DNA from: Auanema rhodensis | Taxonomy: Eukaryota; Nematoda; Chromadorea; Rhabditida; Rhabditidae | Reading direction: 5' to 3' | Length of the DNA: 64,000 nt | Assembly: GCA_964057225.1 (NCBI GenBank) | Contig: OZ059898.1 | Span: 7,812,001 to 7,876,000, forward strand | Part shown: positions 1 through 12,800 of the stretch, in pieces | Numbering within the stretch: the first letter of the stretch is position 1 | Layout of the letters: each line of letters opens with the position of its first letter | Position numbers and translations under genes: made by a program | Notes under the pieces: model-generated | Told to the model about the DNA's origin: nothing | Database searches by the model: none | Seen by the model: the letters and a program-made list of their open reading frames with translations, nothing else

Positions 1-130
1 ATATGTGTATAATATTAACATATATAATATAACAAAGAAATATTATTACAAATTATATTTAAGAATTAATCAAAATATCATATCGAAAAAAACATCGTTT
101 CAATTAATTAATTGATTTGTTCAATTGCAG

Positions 131-315
131 CTGACAAACTACTCGTTTCTATACTACATCCGATAAATCCACATCTTAATTTGCTCATCTTCTACTTCGG
201 TGTTGGAACTTGCACAAATCATTTGTTTGATTATATTTTATGGCATTACTATTGGCATGAAGAATATCAGTATATAAACAGAACGGGAAAACATGTTTTA
301 CCCTTTTGGGTATAA
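131..315 (+). CDS. Terminal exon of an unrecognised hydrophobic protein
   Basis: An open frame follows a good acceptor (TTCAATTGCAG) and runs 61 codons to a TAA, ending in ..KHVLPFWV. The segment is rich in Leu, Ile, Phe, Tyr and Trp (for example LNLLIFYFGVGTC), so it may include a membrane-associated stretch. The start of the gene lies left of the window. I do not recognise the family; a chance ORF is possible. No polyadenylation signal is obvious right after the stop. Confidence 0.35.
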
Positions 316-1561
316 AAAATCTTAAAAGAGCAGAAAAAAACCTTTTTTTTAAACAAATTGAAATGTATTATTAAATAGGGAATCTTTTAGTATGATGCAG
401 ATATAGCTTATTTATTAAGAATCTGCAGTTTTCTATGTTTCTCAATATACTTGATATCATTAGCCAAATAGTCAAAATACAGTGATCTCCGTTTTGTCCA
501 TTTATCTTTTTGCTTTTCATATATGATTGTTCAACAAAATACTTTATTTTGTTTCTTAACTATGGGTATTGTTGTTTTGTTTCTCAAGCTTAAGAATTTA
601 ATAAATATTTTTAAATATTTTAATTTTTTTTTGATTTGATCGTCAAACGTCATGGGTAATTGTCTACAAAGCAATTCGAATAAGGTCAAGGTTTTGTTCT
701 CAACTGTGCGTGGCCTCATGACAATATTCTGACCCTCTTCTATTTTTTGATCACTTTTCTTATATCATAGTGTTCGTTTTAAAAATTTACTAATTTATTT
801 TTATCAATGTATCTCATTTTTAATTAATATTCACTGAGCTTTGCTTTTTTTGTTAAATTAATATGAAGATTCTTGGCATTAAGCTAATCAAGCATTCTTT
901 TTTTCTCTACAATATGATCTTGTATAGATACGTATATATACACAAATAAGATATATATAGTTATCTATTTGTATAATATTGTATAGTTAATCCTTCACTG
1001 AGATCATATTCATTTCATGAAAGTATCTAGAACGATTACATCTGAAATGCAGGTATTCAACAAACCAAAAAAAACTTTTCAAAACTATTGAATCATTTGA
1101 CAAAGAAGTCCCACTCATTGGAAAAATGTGTGTTGGTTTCGCTACTCCATGAAAAATTAATCATCGCCATCGTTGCCTAAGACTGCTTCCGTTTGACGGG
1201 AGTATTACCAAGAATTTGAACCTCGCTTCCTCACCTGAGAGCAATGTGATCAAACTCGTTTGAGAAACACATTTGTGAAAGTAATAGAGTCAATAATTAA
1301 TAAAAAAAATAGATAATTCTAAAAATATTTTGAAAAAAAAACAGTCACGAATAACTTTTTTGAAAACGATCGCAGTTGTTTCTCAAGAACTTAACTCACA
1401 TGGGTTTATGAGATTTTCCCCCAACATAATTAGAGAAAAAATTGTTTCTCCAAAAATGATTTCATATGCTAAGAAATGCCAGATTATATGTTTTCAGAAT
1501 TATGAAATTATGTTATAATAACATTTACACCTTATATTCTTTCTTCCTTATAGGATCGTTG
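316..1561. other. Gene-free, AT-rich interval
   Basis: I see no supported coding exon on either strand. Short ORFs (531-719 minus, 1330-1518 plus) have no family resemblance or splice context. The last part presumably holds the promoter and 5' UTR of the GalNAc-transferase-like gene. A pyrimidine-rich acceptor-like site (TTCCTTATAG) ends at 1553, just before its ATG, and could be a trans-splice or 5'-UTR splice acceptor. Confidence 0.5.
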
Positions 1562-4319
1562 ATGATTTGCAAGATTCTAATAGGGCACTTCCTTTTGTTT
1601 GCTTCATTCTGCTTTGCAACTGAACAGCACGATTCAAACCCAGAGTTACAATTACCAAAGTGCACACATATTAATCCATATAAACAGTTAGTTAACTTTA
1701 TTTCATAAAGAAAAAACATTAGTTAAGAAAAAATAAAAATAAAGCAAAATCTTCTTTCCGCAGATATAAAGATTGAAGTTTGATCTTCAATTTTGTGCAC
1801 ATTGAAGCGATAACTAATATTGAAAGATTATATAATTCGAAAATTTAAATTAAAGTATTATATAACTTTGATATATACTTTTGTTTCAGTTTAGAAGATT
1901 GGTTTAATCAAGAAAGTTTAGACAAAAGAAAATGTAATCATACTTCAGGGCCAGAAGTTAACTTAACAGAAGAAGTATGAATATCTTTATTCATGTTTAT
2001 ATTGTACCATTAAGGAAAAAACACATTGGAAGTTCGGCTTGAAAAGTTTTGCCTTCGATGTTCTAGCTAGTGATCGAATAGGCCCCCGTCGTGAATTAGG
2101 ATCACAACGTCATGAATTGTATGTTTTAATTAGACCTGGTTAAGAAGGATTTTTAATATTTCAGATGTTCAAACACATCATTTCAAGCCGAGCTAAGTAC
2201 TTCTGTTATCATAATACATCATAATGAAGCTCTATCTGTTCTTCTTCGTATGTTGATAGGTATAAATTGAAAAACATTTATATTCAGTATTCAGTTTCTT
2301 TTTTCACAGGAATATATGAGAAAACTCCATCTAATATATTAAAAGAAATAATCCTATATGAAGATGCCAGCGAGGTTGAGCATCAACTAACTGAACATCT
2401 GATGAAAAGTAAAGAATATATGGGATGGAAAAATATGATTATCAAAAGAACACCAGAACGACAAGGATTGATTCGAGCCAAGGTAAGTATATCTACAAAT
2501 TTGTACTTAGGACAGGCTATATTCTACAAAATCATACTGTTTTTGGCTCCTCGAGCATTGGCAGATGATGAGAACTTTTATTGAAGTTCAGTATTGTAGA
2601 GATCTAGCAATAACATCTTTATTGGGCTGTTGTTATCTTACGCAAATTACAAAATAGTACCTATTTCCCTCTAACTCAAATCTCTCAAGTCAAATAAGTA
2701 TGTTTTGTAGAATATATAGATTTGTTTCTGAAGAACATTCCCATTGGCTTTTATTACTGTTTGGGAAAAGTACACAACAGGTAAAGTTTTAATAAGCTAA
2801 ACCTACAATGAGGTACAAGATAATTGAGAAGAATAACAAAATAATTTCAATAATGTTTATACCAAAAGTGATGTATTTGTAGAAGATTTTGTATAGTTTT
2901 CCTACGAAACGTGACATAAAGTGCCCTGAGACGCAATTGTATAAGTTCTTGGACGAGAATGATTAGAACACAAATTTTGAAACATCGAACATTTCAGGTG
3001 CATGCATCTCGATTAGCCACAGGGGATGTTATTGTATTCTTGGATAGTCATTGTGAGGTTACTGAAGGATGGCTTCAACCTCTTTTAGCTCCGATTCATG
3101 AAAATCCTAACTCGTAAGATTCAAGATGTTGGTTCAATTAATCGAAATTTTAGTGTTGTTGTTCCAATAGTAGATCTCATCAACCCTATGTCATTTGAGT
3201 ATTCTCAAGCTATGATAGCGAAGAGTGGATTTGATTGGGCTCTTAACTTTCAATGGGTATACCTACCATGGGAATACTGGGCGGAAAAAGAAAATAATGT
3301 AAAACCATTTAAGTAAGTTGTGCGAAATATATTTCATCTAATCTCTATGAATAAAAAAATCAAAAACCCCTTCACATATTGAAGAAGTCATAGATGATAT
3401 TAACAATAATCTCCTTAACTAATCCAAATAAAACAGAATTTTCTCAAGGATTTCTTTTAGCTTGACCAATAATCTTTTTAATACCGAACATCTTAGATCG
3501 CCCTCTATGCCTGGTGGACTTCTTGCTATTCGTCGAGATTATTTCAAGCAACTAGGAGAATATGATGAAGGATTAGAGATCTGGGGTGGTGAAAACGTTG
3601 AGCTCTCTTTGAAGGTACAATAAAAAAATCAGTTTTCCTTTTTATTTTCACTTTAGACTTGGATGTGTGGAGGTCGAGTTCTGATAGCTCCGTGTAGTAG
3701 AGTTGGTCACGTGTTCCGAATGCGTAGGCCATACAAAAGGTGAGTGCTGATCGAAAAGTAAACAATCATACTCATTCTGAAGAGAAACGCAGATAACAGG
3801 AAAGTAACTTCAGAATATCAATAGTAATAAAAAAAAGAAACAATATGCTAACAAAATAATTTTTACATAAATGAGAATAACATTCATGTTGATAAGACAA
3901 GGGTTGAGAAAGCTACATAATAATTCCTAATTAATAATTACACAACCGCATTAATCATTAATTTTTGTTCTTCATATTTAATGATACGATGTAGACCCAA
4001 GAAAAGCAACAAGGAAATGAATCGTTTTCAGCAAACCTGGAATGGACACAAATCTTTTCAATTCACTTAGAGTAGCCAGGGCTTGGCTTGATGATTACGA
4101 GGTGTAGCATACTACTCTCAAACGCTAATAACCACTTTCCTACAGAAATATTTCATAAGAGCAAGGCCGCATGCTGCTCGACTCGATTCTGGAGATTTGA
4201 GTTACGCTAAGAAAATAAAAGAAACATTGAACTGTAAGAATATGAAGTGGTACGTGGAAAATGTATATCCGGATATTACACCAAATGATTGGAACGAGGA
4301 CAAAAAAGATGAATTATAG
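1562..4319 (+). CDS. Polypeptide N-acetylgalactosaminyltransferase-like protein without lectin domain, C-terminal KDEL
   Basis: Eleven exons join in frame: 1562-1686, 1890-1974, 2015-2118, 2165-2259, 2310-2482, 2998-3113, 3154-3312, 3461-3614, 3657-3739, 4032-4101, 4146-4319 (445 aa). The family (GT27) adds GalNAc to Ser/Thr from UDP-GalNAc. The sequence shows the GT-A core: [18 protein letters not shown], the metal-binding DSHCE (D-x-H), FEYSQ..GGFDW-like [17 protein letters not shown], the Gal/GalNAc-T motif [11 protein letters not shown], and HVFR. It stops right after the core at [10 protein letters not shown], so the usual ricin-type lectin domain (about 130 aa) is absent. The last four residues are KDEL, an ER-retrieval signal. 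The N-terminus ([19 protein letters not shown]) looks like a cleavable signal peptide rather than a Golgi type II anchor. An in-frame upstream ATG at 1466 could lengthen it, but an acceptor-like site ending at 1553 argues against that. AATAAA lies at 4367. Catalytic activity is inferred. Confidence 0.85.
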
Positions 4320-4495
4320 ATTTTTCATGATTTTTAAAGTTTTAAATATAGTCTTGTTCAATTTCAAATAAATATTAAAGCTCATCCGTCCTTACCAAAT
4401 GGAAATTCTGTTGCGTGTCTCTTGCGCACGCTAACCCGAAAAAGTGCAAATATATGTTTGAATTCGCGCCAAGGCCTGATAGGCAGGCGAGTCGA

Positions 4496-4545
4496 TGACA
4501 TCACTTTTCCCAAGCTTTGAACCATTTCTGGTAAGCGTGACGTCA
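4496..4545. promoter_or_regulatory. Two cAMP-response-element-like sites upstream of the CREB homologue
   Basis: A perfect palindromic CRE, TGACGTCA, lies at 4538-4545 and a one-mismatch copy, TGACATCA, at 4496-4503. They sit about 330-380 bases before the start codon of the CREB-like gene, between it and the 3' end of the upstream gene. CREB-family dimers bind this octamer, so the sites are candidates for autoregulation; binding here is inferred. Confidence 0.5.
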
Positions 4546-4874
4546 TTAATTCGCATTTTTTCATATTTTTATTGTAATGTTACATTACGCGTTGCTAGCT
4601 ATAATGTCTGCACTCCCCATCGCCATTTTGCGCTTTGCCTCCTCGGCTATTGATTTTCTTGCGCCACTTCACTGCATACAGATGGATAATTTTTGGTATT
4701 TTAATATGATAACGAGTTGCAAGCGTTTGTTGACTTTTTTCTTTTTATTAAAGCCTTTTTTTGTTGCAAATATACGCTTCTTTCCGTCATATAATTTTTC
4801 TTTACTTTTAGTGCTTCGCACCCTGAGACCTGGCGCATGTTTAGTGAAATTAGTTATCGTGAGCGCCAGAAGTG

Positions 4875-7800
4875 ATGTCCAATCCAGCAACAAATGGTCA
4901 TGTAAGTTTCATTTATACCTTCGTTATTATTATTTTTTGTTTTTTTTCGATCTCGTAAGTGTTATATATAAATAATAACTTGAAGTCAACTTTTTTTGTC
5001 ATCTCTTTACATTCCCTTGAAGTTTTCTATTCCCATCAATGTTTAAATAATGTTTCTACATATTTTTTGAGCATGCTTATTATGTTTTGTGATTAATATG
5101 CATTCACTGTGGTGTAATATTGATTTTCTAATGAAAATTGATAGAATTTATAATAATGCAGCTTTACATACTTAATCCTGTTCATGAAAAGCCAAGAGAA
5201 TTGATTTCGCCTGCCCAGATTAATCTTTTTACATCAAGTTTTATTCAAATTTTCGACTATTTCGTGGCACGTGAGCTTTCACATCCGCTCCTAGAGTCGA
5301 GTACTTCAGTAGGCTTTACATATCCACTAGGTTGAAACTCTGAAGCTACGCTTAGGTAACCTTTGGGATTCATATCTTGTTTATTCTTTATTGATACCAC
5401 TATTTTTGTATTATATTCCTTTCTTTTGATCAATAGGATTTCATCAGCTTGATTGGTATTTCTACTTATCTGCCTAATTTTACTAATCCGAAACAGCTTA
5501 TCTATCACGTTTATCCCTCTCTCTCTCATATTTTCTGTTTTCAAATAGAGTATTTCTATCACTAAATGGTGTTGATTTTCAAGGTTTGTGTCTGAAAGTG
5601 TTTGTTTTTACTTTATTATTTTTTAAAATTAATGTTTTTTCTTTTAAGACAATGACCGGTGAGGAGGTGATATCTGAAGATGAAGCCAGGAAAAGAAGAG
5701 AACAACTTAATAGGCGGCCCAGTTACCGGTTAGTTTTTAGTTTTTTTTTTTAATTTCATAAATTTGGAGTTATTTCTTATGTTCTAAGTACTCTCAAGTT
5801 ATTCTTCTTTGCGCGAATTTCTATTAAAAGCAGATTCGCACAAATTGTTGAGCACCTTGCAGCTGATTCCTATAGCTTTTATTATTTATCTCACAAAGAG
5901 TATTTTTTCCAAAAGTGGTTTTTCGATTTCTTTATAATAATTTTCTCACTCTTTTCTTGTCTTTGCAAGTAGAGGATATGAGCTGTTTCCCCAGCAACCA
6001 ATTCATGCCTCACACAATCAAGGGATTTCAGATACAAAGATATTAAAAGTTGAAGATAATGGAATTTGAAATGATGTAAGGGTTTTTGAATTTAAAAAAT
6101 CTGACATCGTAAAATAAATTTTGTCATCAACATGAACATCTGTTTCATCACTGTTTTACTCATTAGAGTGCTTTAGGTTTGTGATTCGGGAAGTACGGTT
6201 GAAAAGAAATAACTATATATTTTCTTTTGCACTTTTACTCGGGGGTTACAAGGAAATTCTTCCGACTTTCTAAATCTCACATGCTCTCATAGCCGCTAAA
6301 AAAGCAGCAAAGAAAAGTTGCAATTTGTTTGAAGCATATGTGGTTGGCTTATAATTTATCATTTGATTATTTTATTTCCCTTGACACTCATAATGTGCCC
6401 ATCTTGACATCGTCCATTTATAATGCACATACATTGACTAAAAATGAAATTTCTGTGGTCTCTCAGTTTTTTGTACATATATAAGTATCACTAATTAATA
6501 TGTCTTCCGTGAGAGTGTTATAGTGATTACTTTCGCCCTCGGGCCATGTTGGCAAGCTTTGTGCCTGGTAACAACTTGGGCGTGGTGAGGTGGGGGTGGG
6601 AGGCGTTTCTTTCAGTGCATAACATCCACCCTCACTTTGATTCATTCTATGAAACTTAGATTAAATAGATTCAAGCTTTTGCGTTGATCATATAATCTGA
6701 GAATAACCGGAAGAATCTTTATTTTGATTATTCGATATTTTTCTAAATCGATGTTGATTACTAAGAACTATGTTTCGTCATAACTCAAAAGTTTTATTCT
6801 GGGCTTAAGGGTTTTTCCCACTCCTAAGTTCGACGTATTCGTTCTTCTTGCATTTTCGTTGATGTCGCTCTGCTAAACCATTCAATTTTAAACTTACTTT
6901 TCCATATTTGATCCACCACTGGAGAGTATGTAGTTGCTTCAATAAGTTTTTTAAATTAAATTAATTTTGCATTTTGTTTTCAAATCTGGTGTGTTTCATA
7001 AGTTTTTTAGACAATTAACAATATGCTTTTCCCAGTTTTTAAGTTTGACATTTTATCGTATTTAATCCATGTCGGATATGTTATTGTTTCTCTTGAAAGA
7101 TTTTGTCTCTATAGGTAATAATATTCAAGACGGGGTGTTAAGTAAAATTATCGGATATGGACGCTTGCAGTTTTTACGGATTTCTTTCAAATTATCATAA
7201 TAATTCCCAATATTATGTTGTTCCTCATCCATACGTGCAAAGGTGATTAACTGTGTTTACTAGGACATGTTAGAAAAATAAAACATAAAATAAAAAATTT
7301 TCAGCTTATTAATTTAGTATTGATATATATATATATATATATATTTTTTTTTTAGCATGATTTTAAAAGATATCGAAACTGTTGATAAAGTCCTTAAAAA
7401 GGAACCTGATGAAACACCTCCTTCTTCCGTTGAAGCTTCTCCACTACAGGTAAAGCTTGTGCTATTTTTTCCCTATTATGCGTTTAATTTGAGGTTCACA
7501 TTCCCCAAACTCAAGCTTCCGCTCGAATGCCTTCTGGTCCGCCATCATATTCTTCGCCGCTCTCAGGTGAATATTAAATTTTTAATTTGTTAATTTTATC
7601 GTCATTCAAGTATTAGAATCGATTTCCCTGAACATCATACAAAGTTTTCTATTGATCCAAGTACTTTTGTAGGAAACCTCTTATCATCGGGTTCTTTGAC
7701 GTCTTCCCTGCAGCTGAACGGTGATCTGGGTCACTTACCGGGACTGGATTTTGTGGCGGCAGTTGCTGCAGCCACGTCGTCTCATCAGCAACCCACACCG

Positions 7801-8348
7801 GTATCAGGCCAGCCAGGTAATTTTTAAAAGTATTATTCTTATTATACTAAAGTGATTAAGGTGGCTCGGCGGTGCTAATGGGTTCAGACGGGCATCTAAA
7901 GTCAATGAGTATGGACGGGTCTTTTTCTGCTGGTTAGTCTTCAGCATCCTCTTTAGTTATCATATCTTAATTAAAGATTGGAGTTCGCCTCTGCTTTCTG
8001 GCTATAGTAGCTCGCCATCTCCTACACTAGCCACAGGCAATCGCATAGGTCAGGGTGAAGATGAAAGTACCCGGAAGCGACAGGTATAACATTTATTCAA
8101 CGGCCTTTTTCCTATAATTATTTGCAGGTTCGTTTATTGAAGAATAGGGAGGCAGCTAAAGAATGTCGACGGAAAAAGAAGGTTTGATTATTTCTTTATA
8201 TATCGTTAAAATTGTCGATTATTTATAGGAATATGTAAAGTGCTTGGAAAATAGAGTGGCAGTTTTGGAAAATCAAAATAAAGCTCTGATTGAAGAGTTA
8301 AAAACTCTAAAAGAGCTATATTGTCGAAAAGAGAAAAACGACATGTGA
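4875..8348 (+). CDS. CREB1: CREB/ATF1/CREM-type bZIP transcription factor
   Basis: Nine exons join in frame: 4875-4901, 5649-5728, 7356-7449, 7494-7566, 7673-7816, 7861-7932, 7977-8083, 8128-8181, 8229-8348 (256 aa). Near the N-terminus is a kinase-inducible domain with ARKRREQLNRRPSYR; Ser34 in RRPSY matches the PKA/CaMK phosphorylation site that recruits CBP. The middle is a Gln/Ser/Gly/Ala-rich activation region. The C-terminus is a bZIP domain: basic region KNREAAKECRRKKK, then a leucine zipper (EYVKCLENRVAVLENQNKALIEEL read as heptads). It should bind CRE sites as a dimer in the nucleus; the C. elegans counterpart is crh-1. A second in-frame ATG at 5652 opens exon 2. The 1.6-kb intron after the KID exon contains a possible alternative terminal exon. 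The promoter carries CRE sites. Confidence 0.93.
5973..6069 (+). other. Candidate alternative terminal exon of the CREB homologue (KID-only isoform)
   Basis: In the long intron after the KID exon, an acceptor (GCAAGTAG, ending at 5972) is followed by a segment that joins the KID exon in frame: CG from exon 2 plus A gives Arg, then GYELFPQQPIHASHNQG and on to a TGA at 6067-6069. AATAAA follows at 6113-6118. Splicing here would give a protein of about 68 residues with the phospho-site but no bZIP. An alternative acceptor three bases upstream keeps the frame. Chance openness over about 32 codons cannot be excluded. Confidence 0.3.
6578..6603 (+). other. G-rich tract in the CREB intron
   Basis: A run with GGG, GG, GG, GGGGG and GGG blocks stands out in an otherwise very AT-rich intron. 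The flanks (about 6535-6650) are also GC-richer than the surroundings. It could form a G-quadruplex or mark an internal promoter, but I see no convincing exon with it. Confidence 0.25.
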
Positions 8349-9857
8349 AATTAAGGCAAATTTCTGTGACTTACCCATGCACCTTTACGGTTCGTATCCT
8401 TCTTATCTATGACATTAATCTAGTTTCAAGAAAATTTACTTTGAAACATTAATTCTGACTTCAATTTATCATTTTCAATTACGTTGTAACTTCCATTGTG
8501 GCTAGTTTCGTTAATAATTGGATCTAACATATATCATTAATGTTATATTCAGATGGCTTGTATTTTGTTTAGTTTGATTAGAATTGTTTATGTTTTCATG
8601 TTATTGGTGAGACCACTATCTCGTGGATCTCTGGCTTTTCTTTCACCAATTTTGAGACAGGATTTCTCAATTTTGATAGTTCTTCTCAAGATTTCTAAAA
8701 TAACATATTCCAGAGAACATCAGTATGTGGTTTTAAAAATAAAATATTGTGATATATCATTTTAACGGTAACCTTTAGTACCGTCATCCAATTTCAGGAG
8801 TTGAATTTTACCTTGCTTCATTGTATGTTTTCTTCGCCATTTTATGCTTTTATAGTTTTGTGAAACAAACCATTCACCTTCATACAATCGTATAGTTAAA
8901 AACATCTTGATTTTATACTTTATATTCTTTCAAGAGTTCATATATCTACCTAATAAAGAATTTTTTTACAATCTGCATACATACAAATGTTCCTGATATT
9001 CAGTATGATTAGAGATATCATGATTCGTAGTGTATTGATATTTCCATAACAAAGTTATCTTCGAACTCAATTAGTATCTATCTTTATCGATAATTGACGT
9101 TCGTTGACCCATGCGTGCAATTTCATTTTCAAATCAATGCCGAACTAGGACGGTTGTGTTTCCATTCCTAACATTATATACTTGATAATTATTCTCTAAA
9201 CAGAAGACACTTTAAAATGTTACATGGTTAATTTTCGTAACAAAAATTAATATCAAAAGTAGACATAAATATAGTATTTTAAATGATTATCAACACGATT
9301 GCGTATTAAATAACTAGACTTTCAAACATATGGTAGCCAAATTAATCAATTGTTTCCAGCCTAATCAAACTTATAAACCCATATACGACTAGGCAAGGTT
9401 GTCTTTATTCGGTAGGCTAACCCTGTTAGAGTGGTTGAATTTTTGACGTATACGCCGTGTTTGAAAGGCGCATATTTGGTGTTGGAAAACTGCCAACCCT
9501 TCTGAATTCGTCGATTTCTGTTGTGTGCTCCGACGCGTGGGTATTAAATATCGGCCGAAATAAAGCTTTCACATCGAAACTTCAATTCTACCAGTAAAGG
9601 GTTCCCCCAAGAAGGTACAAGCAAAATTCATGTCTTTCTTCAAGATTTATTGTCGTTTCCTCTGTATTGACTTTCGGTCAACGCTTTCATACACTGACGA
9701 ATTTGCTGCATTTCTTGGCATTACTTGTAACACCATTTTTTTCCCTACGATCTTAAATTTTTAAACTATCGTTTAATTCAATTTATTCATCATTATACTA
9801 ATAATTAAATTTCTTATTGTAACTATTTAGGTATAGTTTGAATTAAAATAATCAGTC
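8349..9857. other. Intergenic interval between the CREB homologue and AP beta adaptin
   Basis: No coding exon is supported on either strand. The stretch at about 9440-9620 is locally GC-richer, ends in a donor-like AAG|GTACAA at 9614, and may be a 5'-UTR exon of the adaptin. An acceptor (CTATTTAG) at about 9830 lies just before the adaptin ATG. Confidence 0.4.
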
Positions 9858-12800
9858 ATGACGGACTCGAAATATTTCACCACCACCAAAAAAGGTGAGA
9901 TCATTGATGCATCGTTTAATGAAGAAATATATAATTTATTTTATTTAGGTGAAATATTTGAGTTGAAAACAGAGCTTAATTCTGATAAAAAGGAAAAGAA
10001 ACGAGAAGCTGTTAAAAAAGTAATTGCAAGCATGACTGTTGGTAAAGATGTCAGGTAATTTGCCTAATATACAGTTTTTTTTATTAAATTGTAAATTATT
10101 TAGTGCGTTGTTTCCGGATGTGGTTAACTGCATGCAAACTGATAATGTTGAGCTTAAGAAATTAGTCTATTTGTATTTAATGAATTACGCCAAAAGTCAA
10201 CCCGATTTGGCCATCATGGCAGTGAACACATTTGTTAAAGTAAATAGTTTTATAAACATATAGTTTAAACATACTTTATATTTCTAGGATTGTGAAGATC
10301 CGAACCCTTTGATAAGAGCTTTAGCTGTGCGTACTATGGGCTGCATCAGAGTTGATAAGATTACTGAACATTTGTGTGAACCATTAAGAAGATGCATGAA
10401 GGTAAACATTTAGATTATGTTTTGTTAATCTTAATATACTTAAGGATACTGATCCTTATGTACGAAAGACTGCTGCAGTTTGTGTTGCAAAGTTGCATGA
10501 TATGAATCCAACACTAGTTGAAGAGCAAGGCTTCCACGAGCTTCTAAACGATTTACTTTCGGATGCCAACCCAATGGTTGTTGCGAATGCAGTTGCTGCT
10601 CTTTCCGAGATTAATGAACAAAGACCTATTATTGAGGTAAGTATCAAATTCATACCTTTGTGATATAAGCTTACAAATGTTTTAGGTAAACAGCCAAATG
10701 GTCAATAAGCTTCTTACGGCTCTAAATGAATGCACTGAATGGGGCCAAGTTTTTATTCTCGATGCTCTGGCTGATTACAGACCAAAGGATGAGCGTGAAG
10801 CACAAAATATATGTGAAAGAATATCTCCTAGATTGGCTCATGCGAATGCTGCTGTTGTTCTTTCTACTGTCAAAGTAAAACAAATTTTTATTTATTTATT
10901 CTAGAAAACTTTATGATGTTAATTTTAGGTTCTGATGAAATTGGTTGATCTTCTTCCTGCTGATTCTGATTTCATTAATCAATTAACTAAAAAACTTGCT
11001 CCACCAATGGTATCTTCAATATTTCTAGTTATATAAACAACCATAATGTTATTTAAGGTTACTTTGTTATCAGCCGAACCAGAAATTCAATATGTAGCTC
11101 TAAGAAACATCAATCTGATTGTACAGAAGAGGCCTGAAATACTTAAACAGGAAATGAAGGTTAGAACGGTTAATTTATTATTATAATATGACTTCTTTAA
11201 TAGGTTTTCTTTGTTAAATACAATGATCCCATCTATGTAAAAATGGAAAAATTGGACATTATGATTCGTCTAGCTCAACAAAGTAATATTGCTCAAGTGC
11301 TCAGTGAGCTTAAGGAGTATGCCACCGAAGTTGATGTTGACTTCGTTAGGAAATCAGTTCGAGCTATAGGAAGGTGCGCAATCAAGGTTTGTATTTTTAT
11401 TTAAAACGTGCTTTTATATTTTTACAATTTAAGGTGGAACAAAGTAGTGAACGATGCGTGGCCACTTTGTTGGAGCTCATTCAAACTAAAGTTAATTATG
11501 TTGTCCAAGAGGCTGTTGTTGTTATAAAAGATATCTTCCGCAAATATCCTAATCGATATGAGAGTATTATTTCAACTCTTTGTGAGGTTCATTCGCACAT
11601 TTAAAATCATTTGGAAATTAACTTTGTTAAGAATTTGGACACTCTTGATGAACCAGAAGCAAGAGCTTCCATGATCTGGATAATCGGAGAATATGCGGAA
11701 CGCATTGACAATGCCGATGAATTATTGGAAAGTTTTGTTGAAGGCTTCCATGATGAAAACACCCAGGTACCTCATATCTTTTTGCATCTCTCACAAAGCA
11801 CTTTAGGTTCAATTGCAACTATTGACGGCTGTTGTTAAGCTCTTTTTGAAGAGACCAGCTGATACTCAACAAATTGTTCAACGTGTTCTGTCTCTGGCCA
11901 CCCAAGACAGTGATAATCCAGATTTGAGAGACAGAGGGTTCCATTTTTTTAAGTTTTCATTTTATTAATGCTTACTTCAGATACATCTATTGGAGACTTC
12001 TTTCCGCTGATCCAGCGGCAGCTAAGCAAGTCGTTCTTGCTGAGAAGCCTCTAATTTCAGAAGAAACCGATTTGCTTGAACCTTCACTTCTTGATCAACT
12101 TGTTTGCCACATTGGTAGCCTTGCATCTGTTTATCACAAGCCACCTTCTTCCTTCATTGACACTACTCGTCAACCATTACGACAAGCTGGCATTCCTCTC
12201 AAGTTTTATTTTATTGTGTACCTATTATTCACTTTTTTTGTTGCAGTGGATCTCTTTCAAATGATGGTTCTGGTTCGAATCAAACTGTACCAGCTGCTCC
12301 AACAGTTATTCCTTCACAAGACAATGTTATCGCTGATCTTCTCTCTCTTGATCTTGGAGCTCCAATGGGTGGCAATCAAACTTCATGTACTTCAACATTA
12401 GTGCAAGCATGCACGATATAATACTTATACTTTTCAGCATTCGACACCGCTGCACCTGCTGTAAGTGGTCTCGATGATTTACTTGGCCTTGGATCTTCAT
12501 CTATCCAAACAACAACACCGGCTCCTATGTCTGTAGCTTCTATGGATCCACTGGCAAGTCTTGGACTTGGTGGGCCTGTAGCCACACCACCTGTTTCAGC
12601 ACCGGCGCCAGCTGCATCATTCGGTATCTCTTCAACTGTGAACATATTAAGAACTTTAAATTCAGGTGGATTATCTGACTTGTTTGGTGGACTCAACGTT
12701 GGGCAAGCACAAGGTTATCAGTTCCCTAAGCAATTGTGGCTTGATGCTTCCAAAGCGAAGGGGCTACAAGTGGATGGTACTTGGTACCGAAAAGGAGGAA

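Noticed and set aside
531..719. 62-codon minus-strand ORF left of the GalNAc-transferase-like gene
   Set aside because: Low-complexity Lys/Phe/Leu-rich translation, no splice or family evidence; expected by chance in AT-rich DNA.
7325..7344. (TA)n run before the third CREB exon, and a similar one at 16766-16782
   Set aside because: Ordinary microsatellites in introns next to pyrimidine tracts; no sign of function beyond that.
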